A DNA stretch of 64,000 bases from Streptomyces sp. ISL-100 (GTDB lineage Bacteria; Actinomycetota; Actinomycetes; Streptomycetales; Streptomycetaceae), in NCBI RefSeq assembly GCF_018614615.1, contig NZ_JAGGOK010000012.1:124001-188000 (forward strand). The letters are read 5' to 3'. Positions 8,563-16,677 of the stretch are shown piece after piece. A program made the position numbers and the translations under genes. The notes below the pieces were generated by a model. The model was given only the letters and a program-made list of their open reading frames with translations, was not told the DNA's origin and ran no database searches. The number at the start of each line of letters is the position of its first letter. Position 1 is the first letter of the stretch.

Positions 8563-10178
8563 CCCTCCCCCTTCTGGAGCCTCTTGGACCCGTCGACCTG
8601 GAGAATGTCGATCCGGCCGTCCCCCTCGCCGAAGCTGGCGACCGGCTCGCTGTGTGTGAACAGGTCGCGCAACGTGGGCAGATTGTGCTGTTCACCGCGC
8701 AGTGCGGGCGTGGACACGACGTAGTCGATGTCCTTCCAGCCGCGCGGCAGCGTCTTGGCGACCGCGGGGTCCTGGTCGAGCTTGTAGTGCCAGATGGCAC
8801 CGGTGCCCGGCCGGTATCCGGCCTCGACGGCGTCCAGCCACAGCACGCCGTCGGTGACGACGCGTGTACGTTCGCGGTCCGCGACCGGCGCCTCGCGCAG
8901 CCACCGGGCGGCCGCGTGGTAGACGCCGTTGTCGTCGCCGAGCACGGTGTCGCGGTCCTCGCGGTACCAGTGCGGGGCCACGAATACGGCGGCGACGGCC
9001 AGGAGGGCGGTGACCGCCGCCGGGCGCAGCGCGCGGTGGCGGGACGGGACCAGGGCGATCACCGCGCACCCCAGCCCGGTCACGGTGAGCGCGAGGAACG
9101 GCAGCAGCTGGGCGACGTACATCTGCGGCAGGTAGCCGCCGGGGCGCAGCGCGACCAGCGCCAGCACGAGGACGGCGAGGGCGACGGGCCGCAGGCGGCG
9201 TACGGCGAGGCCGATCACCGCGGCCGCGCAGCCGGCGGCCAGCAGATAGGGGTCGCGCGAGAACCAGTCCAGGATCAGGGTATTGGCGTCGGTGCCGTCC
9301 TCGAAGACGGAGCCGCTGCCTTCGCGACCGCCGAGCTGGAACTTGAGTGTGCCGATGAGCGAGACGTGGCCGGCGCCCGGCACGAGCTCGCCCTTGAGCG
9401 TCGCGTACAGCGGATAGAAGAGGCCGGTGAGGACGAGCCCCGAGCCGAAGCCCGCGAAGGAGAACTTCCGCGTCCTGGGGTGGCTGCCGTGCCACAGTGT
9501 CACCAGGACGACGGGCAGCAGGACCGCGATCGTCTCCTTGGAGAGGATCGCGAGGGCGAAGGCGCTGCCCGCGCCGATGTGGTGCCACAGATGCCGGCGC
9601 GGGGAGAGGGCGAGCGCGAAGGCGGCCAGCGCCCAGACGACGGCGAAGTTGTCGAGGTATATCTGCCGGTGCAGGGTCACGGCGAGCGGCGAGAGCCCGT
9701 ACAGCAGCATGGCGAACGCGGCGGCGGGGCGGCCGAGGCCGATGCGGCGGCCCACGACGAAGACGAGTGCGGCGCCGGCGGCGACGACGGGCAGCATGGC
9801 GATGCGGCCCTGGACGAACGTCGGCAGCTCGGGGAAGAGCCAGGCGGGCAGCCAGGAGAGGCCCGCGAGCTGTATCCAGCCGAACGGCGGATGGTCGTAC
9901 CAGTAGGTGTAGTGGGCGAGGTCGCCGTTCTGCACCGCCCACGCCTGGGCGAGATAAGTGCCCTCGTCGTCATTGGGGAACGGGAAATTGCCAATGTTCC
10001 ACGCACGCACCGAAACGATCAGAATCAATAGCGGGGCCACCCAGATGAAATCTCTGAGAAACGTCGGCCTGTCCGGTGATTCCGGGGCTTTACGAGATGT
10101 GGACGCGGCGTGACGAGGTCGTAATTCCGGACTCTTCTGATCGTTCTGCGTACCGGCGCGCAGCACAGCATTGCTCAT
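8559..10178 (-). CDS. GT39-like membrane glycosyltransferase (lipid-carrier dependent)
   Basis: A 539-residue polytopic membrane protein of the ArnT/protein-O-mannosyltransferase-like superfamily, which transfers a sugar from a polyprenyl-phosphate donor on the outer face. The acidic motif DDEG (residues 70-73) sits just after the first membrane helix (42-60), where these enzymes keep a catalytic Asp, and is followed by YWYDHPPFGW. About ten further hydrophobic segments follow. ATG 10178 is preceded by GGGGGGA. The gene overlaps the copper oxidase by four bases and is divergent from the two GT2 genes. The acceptor is unknown. Confidence 0.82.
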   Translation of the reverse strand: MSNAVLRAGTQNDQKSPELRPRHAASTSRKAPESPDRPTFLRDFIWVAPLLILIVSVRAWNIGNFPFPNDDEGTYLAQAWAVQNGDLAHYTYWYDHPPFGWIQLAGLSWLPAWLFPELPTFVQGRIAMLPVVAAGAALVFVVGRRIGLGRPAAAFAMLLYGLSPLAVTLHRQIYLDNFAVVWALAAFALALSPRRHLWHHIGAGSAFALAILSKETIAVLLPVVLVTLWHGSHPRTRKFSFAGFGSGLVLTGLFYPLYATLKGELVPGAGHVSLIGTLKFQLGGREGSGSVFEDGTDANTLILDWFSRDPYLLAAGCAAAVIGLAVRRLRPVALAVLVLALVALRPGGYLPQMYVAQLLPFLALTVTGLGCAVIALVPSRHRALRPAAVTALLAVAAVFVAPHWYREDRDTVLGDDNGVYHAAARWLREAPVADRERTRVVTDGVLWLDAVEAGYRPGTGAIWHYKLDQDPAVAKTLPRGWKDIDYVVSTPALRGEQHNLPTLRDLFTHSEPVASFGEGDGRIDILQVDGSKRLQKGEG

Positions 10179-10335
10179 GCAGATCCCCCCACCCTGAAGA
10201 CCCCCCTGGCCTGCAGCTCCCGGAATCCGACCCCCCGGACCCGGGCATGCCGCAGCAGCATGGCACACACCGGGCACGCCACATAAGAAGAATCTGACAT
10301 TCCGCTTGTGGCGGCGGTGTGTTGTGGATGCGTCG

Positions 10336-10365
10336 TTGCCGCACAAAACAATGACCTGCTAGCTT
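10336..10365 (+). promoter_or_regulatory. Candidate promoter of the GT2 operon
   Basis: TTGCCG (10336-10341) and TAGCTT (10360-10365) are separated by 18 bases, about 57 bases ahead of ATG 10423. The 244-base divergent intergenic region shows no other clear element. Confidence 0.4.
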
Positions 10366-10422
10366 CCCGGACGGGGAGAGAAAAACGGAACGGAACACCA
10401 AGGAAGACCTAGGGGGGAATTC

Positions 10423-11676
10423 ATGGTCTCCGCTGTCCTTTTATTGGACTCACTCATACTCATGGCCACCGCCGGCGTCACGCTCTGGTGGATGGTCCAC
10501 GCCTGGCGCACGCCCGAGACGCTGGAAGCGACCGCCTTCGCCGAACCCGACGGACACCACGGCGTGTCCTTCTCGCTGCTCGTGCCGGCCCGGCACGAGG
10601 AGACCGTGCTGCGGCACACGGTCGAGAACATGCTGAAGATCGACCATCCCGCCTTCGAGATCGTGCTGATCGTCGGCCACGACGACCCGGGCACCGCGGC
10701 CATCGCGCACCAACTGGCCGCCGAACACCCGCACATGATCCAGACGGTCGTGGACCACCACGAGGCCAAGAACAAGCCGCGCGCCCTCAACACCGCGCTG
10801 CCGTACGCGCGCGGGGACGTGATCGGCGTATTCGACGCGGAGGACATCGTCCACCCCGAGCTGCTCAGCCACGTCGACTTCGCCTTCCGCCGCGACGACG
10901 CGGACGTCGTGCAGGGCGGCGTACAGCTCGTCAACTTCGACACCAGCTGGTACAGCCTGCGCAATTGCCTGGAGTACTTCTTCTGGTTCCGCAGCCGCCT
11001 GCACCTGCACGCCCGCAAGGGCTTCATCCCGCTCGGCGGCAACACCGTCTTCGTCCGGGCCGCGCTGCTGCGCGAGACCGGCGGCTGGGACGGCGACTGC
11101 CTCGCCGAGGACTGCGACCTGGGCGTACGCCTCTCGTCGGGCGGCGCCAAGGTCGTCGTGGCGTACCACGCCGCGCTCGTCACCCGCGAGGAAACACCCG
11201 ACACACTCATCGCGCTCTACAAGCAGCGCACCCGCTGGAACCAGGGCTTCCTGCAGGTCCTGCGCAAGGGCGAGTGGCGAAGGCTTCCCGGCTGGCGCCA
11301 GCGCCTCCTCGCCCGCTACACCCTGTCCACGCCCTTCCTCCAGGCCGCCACCGGCATCATGATCCCGCTGGGCCTGCTGCTGGCCTGGGTCGGCGGCGTG
11401 TCCCTGCCCATCGCGCTCGTCGCCTGGCTGCCGATGGTCCCGATGGCCGCGATGATGGTTTTCGAGGCCGTCGCACTGCACGACTTCGGCCGCGAGTACG
11501 GCTTCCGGATAGGCCCCTGGCAGTACGTGAAGCTGACGATCGGAGGCCCGGTGTACGCCGTCGTACTCGCCGCGGCCGCGCTGCGCGCCGTCTGGCGCGA
11601 ATACACCGGGCGCAGGGACTGGGAACTGACCTCCCACATAGGCGCTCACCTGGAGCCCCAGCAGGAGGCAAGGTGA
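10423..11676 (+). CDS. Processive-type family 2 glycosyltransferase (membrane)
   Basis: A 417-residue protein with an N-terminal membrane helix (about 5-26), a cytosolic GT-A domain and three to four C-terminal helices. Catalytic motifs of cellulose/hyaluronan-synthase-type enzymes are in order: DAED at 138-141 (metal/UDP), AEDCD at 228-232 (general base) and QRTRW at 268-272. It probably polymerises and exports a sugar chain from a nucleotide sugar. GGGGG precedes ATG 10423. It is coupled by a GTGA overlap to the next gene. The product is not predictable; beta-glucan made by CslA with GlxA is the nearest known analogy. Confidence 0.88.
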   Translation: MVSAVLLLDSLILMATAGVTLWWMVHAWRTPETLEATAFAEPDGHHGVSFSLLVPARHEETVLRHTVENMLKIDHPAFEIVLIVGHDDPGTAAIAHQLAAEHPHMIQTVVDHHEAKNKPRALNTALPYARGDVIGVFDAEDIVHPELLSHVDFAFRRDDADVVQGGVQLVNFDTSWYSLRNCLEYFFWFRSRLHLHARKGFIPLGGNTVFVRAALLRETGGWDGDCLAEDCDLGVRLSSGGAKVVVAYHAALVTREETPDTLIALYKQRTRWNQGFLQVLRKGEWRRLPGWRQRLLARYTLSTPFLQAATGIMIPLGLLLAWVGGVSLPIALVAWLPMVPMAAMMVFEAVALHDFGREYGFRIGPWQYVKLTIGGPVYAVVLAAAALRAVWREYTGRRDWELTSHIGAHLEPQQEAR

Positions 11677-12887
11677 CGGCGGAACGGCTGAAGCTGAGCG
11701 CGCTGGACGTTTCCATCGTCGTACCCACCTTCAATGAGGCGGACAACATCCGGGAGTTGCTGCACCGGATCAGTGCGGCGGTCGCCTCGGCCGGCCTCAC
11801 CGCTGAGGTGATCTTCGCCGACGACTCGACGGACCACACCTGCGAGGTCATCGAGGAGGCGGCCGGCTCAAGCCCGCTCCCCGTCGTCCTGCACCACAGG
11901 GCCGTGGCGACGGGTGGCCTCGGCGGCGCGGTCGTCGAGGGCATCGCCCGCTCCACCGCCCCCTGGATCGTCGTCATCGACGCCGACCTCCAGCACCCGC
12001 CGGAGCTCGTGCCCGAGCTGGTCGCACGCGGCAGGTCGACGGGCGCGGAGCTCGTCGTCGCCAGCCGGTACGCGGCGGGCGGCAGCCGGTCCGGGCTCGC
12101 GGGCGGCTACCGGATGCTGGTGTCCGGCGCGTCCACGATCGTCACGAAGTCCCTCTTCCCGCGGGCGCTGCGCGGCCTGAGCGACCCGATGAGCGGCTTC
12201 TTCGCGATCCGCCGGGAGGCGGTGGGCCGGGCAGCCACCGGGGAGGACGGTCTCCAGCCACTCGGCTACAAGATCCTTCTGGAGCTGACGGTACGGTGCC
12301 GGCCGGCCGGGATCGCCGAAGTCCCGTACTCCTTCGGAGAACGTCACGCGGGCGAGTCGAAGTCGACGGTGAGGGAGGGCATGCGCTTCCTGCGCCACCT
12401 GGTGACGCTGCGTACGTCGGATCCCCGGGCGCGGGTGGCGGTCTTCGGCCTGATCGGCCTGTCCGGGTTCGTGCCGAACCTGGCGCTGCTGTGGCTGCTC
12501 AACGGGCCGGGGGGCATGCACTACGCCCCCGCCGAGATCATCGCCAACCAGGCCGGGCTCCTCTGGAACTTCGTCCTGGTCGACTCGCTCCTGTACCGCC
12601 TGCGACGCGGCCACCACCGGAGATCGGTACGTCTGCTCACCTTCGCGGCGGTGGGCAACGCGGACCTCATCGCCCGGCTGCCGCTGGCCGCGCTGATCAT
12701 GGCCTGGGGCGGTCTTGCCCCTGTCCCGGCGACGGCGATCAGCATGGTGGTGGTCTTCGCGGGCCGCTTCCTGCTGGTGGACCGCTGGCTCTACCGCCGG
12801 ACACGGGGCCGCCGGAACCTGGTTCCGGCCCCGGTCCCGGCCCCGGTGCCGGCAGAGACCCCGCTCCCGGACCCGACGGGCGGCTGA
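11673..12887 (+). CDS. Polyprenyl-phosphate sugar synthase (GT2) fused to GtrA domain
   Basis: A 404-residue protein. Residues about 11-245 form a dolichol-phosphate-mannose-synthase-like GT2 domain, with VSIVVPTFNE and DADLQHPP (103-110). Residues about 254-375 form a GtrA-like four-helix membrane domain that usually helps flip polyprenyl-phosphate sugars. This would make the lipid-linked sugar that the divergent GT39-like enzyme uses. The C-terminus is a PVPAP-repeat tail. The start GTG 11673 overlaps the previous stop, with AGGAGG upstream. Confidence 0.87.
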   Translation: MTAERLKLSALDVSIVVPTFNEADNIRELLHRISAAVASAGLTAEVIFADDSTDHTCEVIEEAAGSSPLPVVLHHRAVATGGLGGAVVEGIARSTAPWIVVIDADLQHPPELVPELVARGRSTGAELVVASRYAAGGSRSGLAGGYRMLVSGASTIVTKSLFPRALRGLSDPMSGFFAIRREAVGRAATGEDGLQPLGYKILLELTVRCRPAGIAEVPYSFGERHAGESKSTVREGMRFLRHLVTLRTSDPRARVAVFGLIGLSGFVPNLALLWLLNGPGGMHYAPAEIIANQAGLLWNFVLVDSLLYRLRRGHHRRSVRLLTFAAVGNADLIARLPLAALIMAWGGLAPVPATAISMVVVFAGRFLLVDRWLYRRTRGRRNLVPAPVPAPVPAETPLPDPTGG

Positions 12888-12902
12888 GGCGCGGCGGCCG
12901 TC

Positions 12903-13080
12903 TCAAACGCTGGACGGGCTGGATAGTGCCCGGCAGAGGCTGAGTTTTGCGGCCCTGGCCGCAAAACTCAGCCCGTCCGGCGTTTGAGGACACGCCCGCA
13001 GGGCGTCTGTGTTGTCTGGGGGCTGGGGGCTTGCCCCAGCTTCGGGAAGGGGCGGGTAGGGGAAGGCCCCGCGCAGCGGG
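12903..13080. repeat. REP-like dispersed repeat, copy 2, with long hairpin
   Basis: TCAAACGCTGGACGGGCT (12903-12920) and AGCCCGTCCGGCGTTTGA (12970-12987) are inverted with one mismatch. Between them is a perfect 16-bp inverted repeat (12939-12972) with a 2-base centre. GCTTCGGGAAGGGGCGG-type sequence follows. The element fills the gap between convergent genes and may also terminate both. Confidence 0.75.
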
Positions 13081-13123
13081 CGGCGGCGGGGGCAGCCGGG
13101 GCCGACCCCGCCCAGGCCAGGGG

Positions 13124-15148
13124 CTAGTGGTGGCCGGACCCACCGAGCCGTTCCCGCAGAACCAGCGGTTCCAGCGTCGGCGCATCGCACACGAAGTGCC
13201 GGCACACATACGCCCCCGCCCCCCGATCCGCCAGCAGCGGAAACTCCTCACTCCCCACCTCGCCCACCGCGACCACCGCCCCCGGCGCCCCGCTCAGCAG
13301 CGCCACCCGGTGCAGTTCCTTCGTCAGCGGATCGTCGGCCGGGCCCACCACCGCCACCTCGCGCGGCCCGTCCAGCGCCGCCTCGGCGACCGCGAGACCC
13401 CACCCGATGAAACGCGGCGCACGCGGCCCGAGCGCCTTCACGACACCCAACGCCCCCTCCGCCGCACTCCGGTGCGGCTCCGACCCCGTGTGCGCGGCGT
13501 ACGAAAGCAACGCACCCGCCGCAGCCGTCCATCCCGAAGGCGTCGCGTTGTCCGTCGGGTCCTGGGGCCGCCGGATCAACTTCTCGGCGTCGTGAGCCGT
13601 GTCGTACAGCGTCCCGCCCTCGCCCACGAACTGGTCGAGCACGATGTCCAGCAGGAACCCCGAGAACTCCAGCCACACGCCTTCGCCCGTCACCGCCGCC
13701 AGCGCGAGGAATCCTTCCGCCACATTGGCGTAGTCCTCCAGCACGCCCGCGTTCGCCCCGGCCTTCCCGTCCTTTGACGTACGAGCGAGCCGCGCCCCTT
13801 CGTCCATGTGCACCCGCACCAGCAGATCGGCGGCCCCGGTCGCCTGCTCCACAAGGTCCGGCCGGTCGAAGTACGCCCCGGTCTCGGCCAGCGCGGCGAT
13901 CGCGAGCCCGTTCCAGGCGGCCACGATCTTGTCGTCCCGCCCCGGCCGCTCCCGCCCACCGCGCGCGGCGAGCAGCCGGGCCCGGACATCGGCGACCCGC
14001 GCCGCGTCAGCCACGCCCTCGCCCACCGGGAGCTGAAGAACGGACGCCCCTTCCTCGAACGTCCCCTCCTCCGTCACACCGAAAAGCCCGGCGGCGAATT
14101 CCGCGTCCTGCTCCCCGAGCACCTCACGGAGCTGCTCCGGCGTCCATACGTAGTACGCGCCCTCGACATGCCTGCCGGTGCCGTCGTCACTGTCCGCATC
14201 GAGCGCAGACGCGAATCCGCCCTCCTGCGTACGGAGTTCGCTCACCAGGAAGTCCGCGGTCTCCAGCGCCACCCGCCGCGCCAGCTCCGATCCGGTGGCC
14301 CGCCACAGATGGGCGTACACCCGGCACAGCAGCGCATTGTCGTACAACATCTTCTCGAAGTGCGGTACGACCCATTCGCGGTCCACCGAATAGCGCGCGA
14401 ACCCACCGGCGAGCTGGTCGTAAATTCCGCCGCGCGCCATCGCTTCACAGGTGTCCGAGGCCATTTGCAGGGCCCCCTCGGACCCGGTACGCGCGTAATG
14501 CCGCAGCAGGAACTCCAACACCATGGACGGCGGGAACTTCGGCGCTCCACCGAATCCGGCGCGCGTGGCGTCGTAATCGCGCGTCAACGCGAGCAGCGCC
14601 TGCGCCAGCTCTTCCTCCCCCGGCAGCTCAGGCGCCCCGTACGAGAGCGAGCGCTCACCCAGATCCCGGACGATCTTCCCGGCGACCTCGGTGACTTCCT
14701 CCCGGCGGCCGGTCCAGGCGGCGCTGACACCTTCCAGCACCTGGCGGAAGGAGGGCATGCCGTGCCGGGGCTCGGGCGGGAAGTACGTACCGAAGTAGAA
14801 GGGCGCGGCGTCGGCGGTGAGAAAGACGGTCATGGGCCAGCCGCCCTGCCCGGTGGCGGCCTGCACGGCCTCCATGTACACGGCGTCGACGTCCGGCCGC
14901 TCCTCGCGGTCGACCTTGACGTTGACGAAGTGGTCGTTCATGAAGGCCGCGGTTTGTTCATCTTCGAAACTTTCGGTTGCCAAAACATGGCACCAATGGC
15001 AACTGCTGTACCCAACACTGAGCAGAATCGGCACCCCGAGGGCCCGCGCCTCCTCGAAGGCCTCGGGCGACCACGGCCACCAGTTGACCGGGTTGTCAGC
15101 GTGCTGGAGCAGGTACGGAGACGTCTCATGAGCCAGGCGATTCGGCAT
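13124..15148 (-). CDS. Thioredoxin-domain protein, YyaL/SSP411 family
   Basis: A 674-residue cytosolic protein. The N-terminus ([20 protein letters not shown]) is the family hallmark. A thioredoxin-like domain carries CHWC at Cys50-Cys53. The rest is an (alpha/alpha)6-barrel of the N-acylglucosamine-2-epimerase/cellobiose-epimerase type, about residues 180-650. The family has been linked to thiol redox or sugar handling, but its reaction is not established. ATG 15148 is preferred over the open-frame edge; CAGGAT six bases upstream suggests a leaderless mRNA. Confidence 0.9.
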   Translation of the reverse strand: MPNRLAHETSPYLLQHADNPVNWWPWSPEAFEEARALGVPILLSVGYSSCHWCHVLATESFEDEQTAAFMNDHFVNVKVDREERPDVDAVYMEAVQAATGQGGWPMTVFLTADAAPFYFGTYFPPEPRHGMPSFRQVLEGVSAAWTGRREEVTEVAGKIVRDLGERSLSYGAPELPGEEELAQALLALTRDYDATRAGFGGAPKFPPSMVLEFLLRHYARTGSEGALQMASDTCEAMARGGIYDQLAGGFARYSVDREWVVPHFEKMLYDNALLCRVYAHLWRATGSELARRVALETADFLVSELRTQEGGFASALDADSDDGTGRHVEGAYYVWTPEQLREVLGEQDAEFAAGLFGVTEEGTFEEGASVLQLPVGEGVADAARVADVRARLLAARGGRERPGRDDKIVAAWNGLAIAALAETGAYFDRPDLVEQATGAADLLVRVHMDEGARLARTSKDGKAGANAGVLEDYANVAEGFLALAAVTGEGVWLEFSGFLLDIVLDQFVGEGGTLYDTAHDAEKLIRRPQDPTDNATPSGWTAAAGALLSYAAHTGSEPHRSAAEGALGVVKALGPRAPRFIGWGLAVAEAALDGPREVAVVGPADDPLTKELHRVALLSGAPGAVVAVGEVGSEEFPLLADRGAGAYVCRHFVCDAPTLEPLVLRERLGGSGHH

Positions 15149-15195
15149 ACTCCCATCCTGCCTCACGGTGTCGGATCAGCCCCACAACCCCGCCC

Positions 15196-16542
15196 TCAGG
15201 CGGCGTGCACGGGCACTCGGTCCGCCCACTTCCAGACCGGCGTTACGCGCGAGTAGTCCCATGGCCGGTTTCCTTTCACACCCGGTCGGATCACGAAGCA
15301 TTTGAAGACCGAAGCAATCACCTTCCGTCGCTCATCGAAGTCCATCGCACCCGACATCCAGCGTTCCCGGATCGACTCCGGAAGTCGCACCGGCCCTTCC
15401 CCTCCTTCAGGGAAGAGAAGCTTCTCGATCGCGTCGTCCACGAGCGGGCCGCTGATGGCACAACGGCCGCAGCCCCGGGTACCGCCGCCACTACACAGGT
15501 ATACGTACGGGCTTTTCTTGCTGTTGCTGCGCTTACATCCGCCCATCCTGTGATTGCAGATACCCCCAGGTCCAAACTCCGCACCGCAACGGAGGAACGC
15601 ACTGGCCAGATACCGCGGTCCGGCCTTTCGCCCGGTTAGTCTCGGCGCACCACTGCCCCGATGCATGTAGAGGCTGCCGGCTGCGAACGTGGTGCAGACT
15701 GCCTGCCACTGCTCGGGGGTCACGATGGCTTGCCACTGGCCCAACACAGGCAACCCGGTGTCAGGATCGAGCAGCAGAGCGCCACGGTTGGCCCTATAGC
15801 CGCAGACCCGTGGTGCCGTCATGACCTGGGTGACGGTTTGTGGGTTAGGGACGCCGCCGCGGGTCCCTCTGACGCCCAGCCCGCACCACTCGATCGCGAT
15901 GGCACGGACCGGTTTGCCGGCGATGCGATCCTCGACTGCCTTGCGCACCAGCTCCGCCTCCACGGGGTGGAGCGCGATTCTGTCCTCCTGCCAGCCGAAG
16001 GGCCGCGGCCCGCTGTGTGGCACCCCGTCAACCGCTCGAGACCAGTGCCAGTTCCGTACCCGTTGGCCACGGATCTCGGTCTCCGCGGTAGCCACTTCGA
16101 GCGAAAGCACGGCCTTTAGCAGACCTTCCTTCGAATAGGGATCGCGGATCCCGTTCTGGTCCACATGGACACGCCCCGGCTGGCAAGTTAGCGCCTCGAT
16201 GAAGCGTGCGAAGTCCTCCGCTCTGCGGTAGAGGCGATCGTCCGCCACAGCGACGACGCCTCGAAGCGGCTTACCGTCGTAGACGGCCCCTCTCTTGAGG
16301 TCCGAGAGCAGTTGGTCGAAGCCCGGCCGTTCGGAGCCCGACTTGGAGGCACCGCGTCCGTTGTCGGTGTACGTGGCGACGATGACGCAGCCCTGTTCAC
16401 GGGCCGACCGCTCGTTGATCCGGTGCTGGTTGTTTACCCCGTGGGCATCGCGCTTGCGGAAGTCCTCGGACGTACGGGCGTAGGAGGCGATTGGGATCAG
16501 CCCCCGTCCTGCGGACTCCGGCGCGTTGTCCATGACATGCAT
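15196..16542 (-). CDS. Serine site-specific recombinase
   Basis: A 448-residue protein of the resolvase/large serine recombinase family. The N-terminal catalytic domain contains SYARTSED with Arg23 and nucleophile Ser25, and DDRLYRR near residue 101. A recombinase domain follows at about 185-290 and a zinc ribbon at about 320-385 (RCG, CNHRMGG, YLCSG, CGRC). The C-terminal coiled coil is short. ATG 16542 has GAGG five bases upstream. No phage or conjugation genes are adjacent, so it is a lone integrase or the relic of a lost element. Codon use is less GC-biased than its neighbours, suggesting transfer. Confidence 0.85.
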   Translation of the reverse strand: MHVMDNAPESAGRGLIPIASYARTSEDFRKRDAHGVNNQHRINERSAREQGCVIVATYTDNGRGASKSGSERPGFDQLLSDLKRGAVYDGKPLRGVVAVADDRLYRRAEDFARFIEALTCQPGRVHVDQNGIRDPYSKEGLLKAVLSLEVATAETEIRGQRVRNWHWSRAVDGVPHSGPRPFGWQEDRIALHPVEAELVRKAVEDRIAGKPVRAIAIEWCGLGVRGTRGGVPNPQTVTQVMTAPRVCGYRANRGALLLDPDTGLPVLGQWQAIVTPEQWQAVCTTFAAGSLYMHRGSGAPRLTGRKAGPRYLASAFLRCGAEFGPGGICNHRMGGCKRSNSKKSPYVYLCSGGGTRGCGRCAISGPLVDDAIEKLLFPEGGEGPVRLPESIRERWMSGAMDFDERRKVIASVFKCFVIRPGVKGNRPWDYSRVTPVWKWADRVPVHAA

Positions 16543-16677
16543 GACGACCTCATTCAGTAATCGAGTGCTCGTCCGACAACCACTTCAACGTGCGATCCGG
16601 GAGCAGGTCACTCTCGCGCTGACGCGCGTCAAGCAGGACACTTGTCCCGCAATCGTTGCTCTCGGAGGGGGACGCAC

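Noticed and set aside
6121..12887. Secondary-metabolite biosynthetic cluster
   Set aside because: Glycosyltransferases and an oxidase fit surface-glycan synthesis; no polyketide, peptide or terpene core enzyme is present.
13004..13123. Short frames inside the REP-like repeats
   Set aside because: Repeats are reproduced in unrelated intergenic sites and give no conserved protein.
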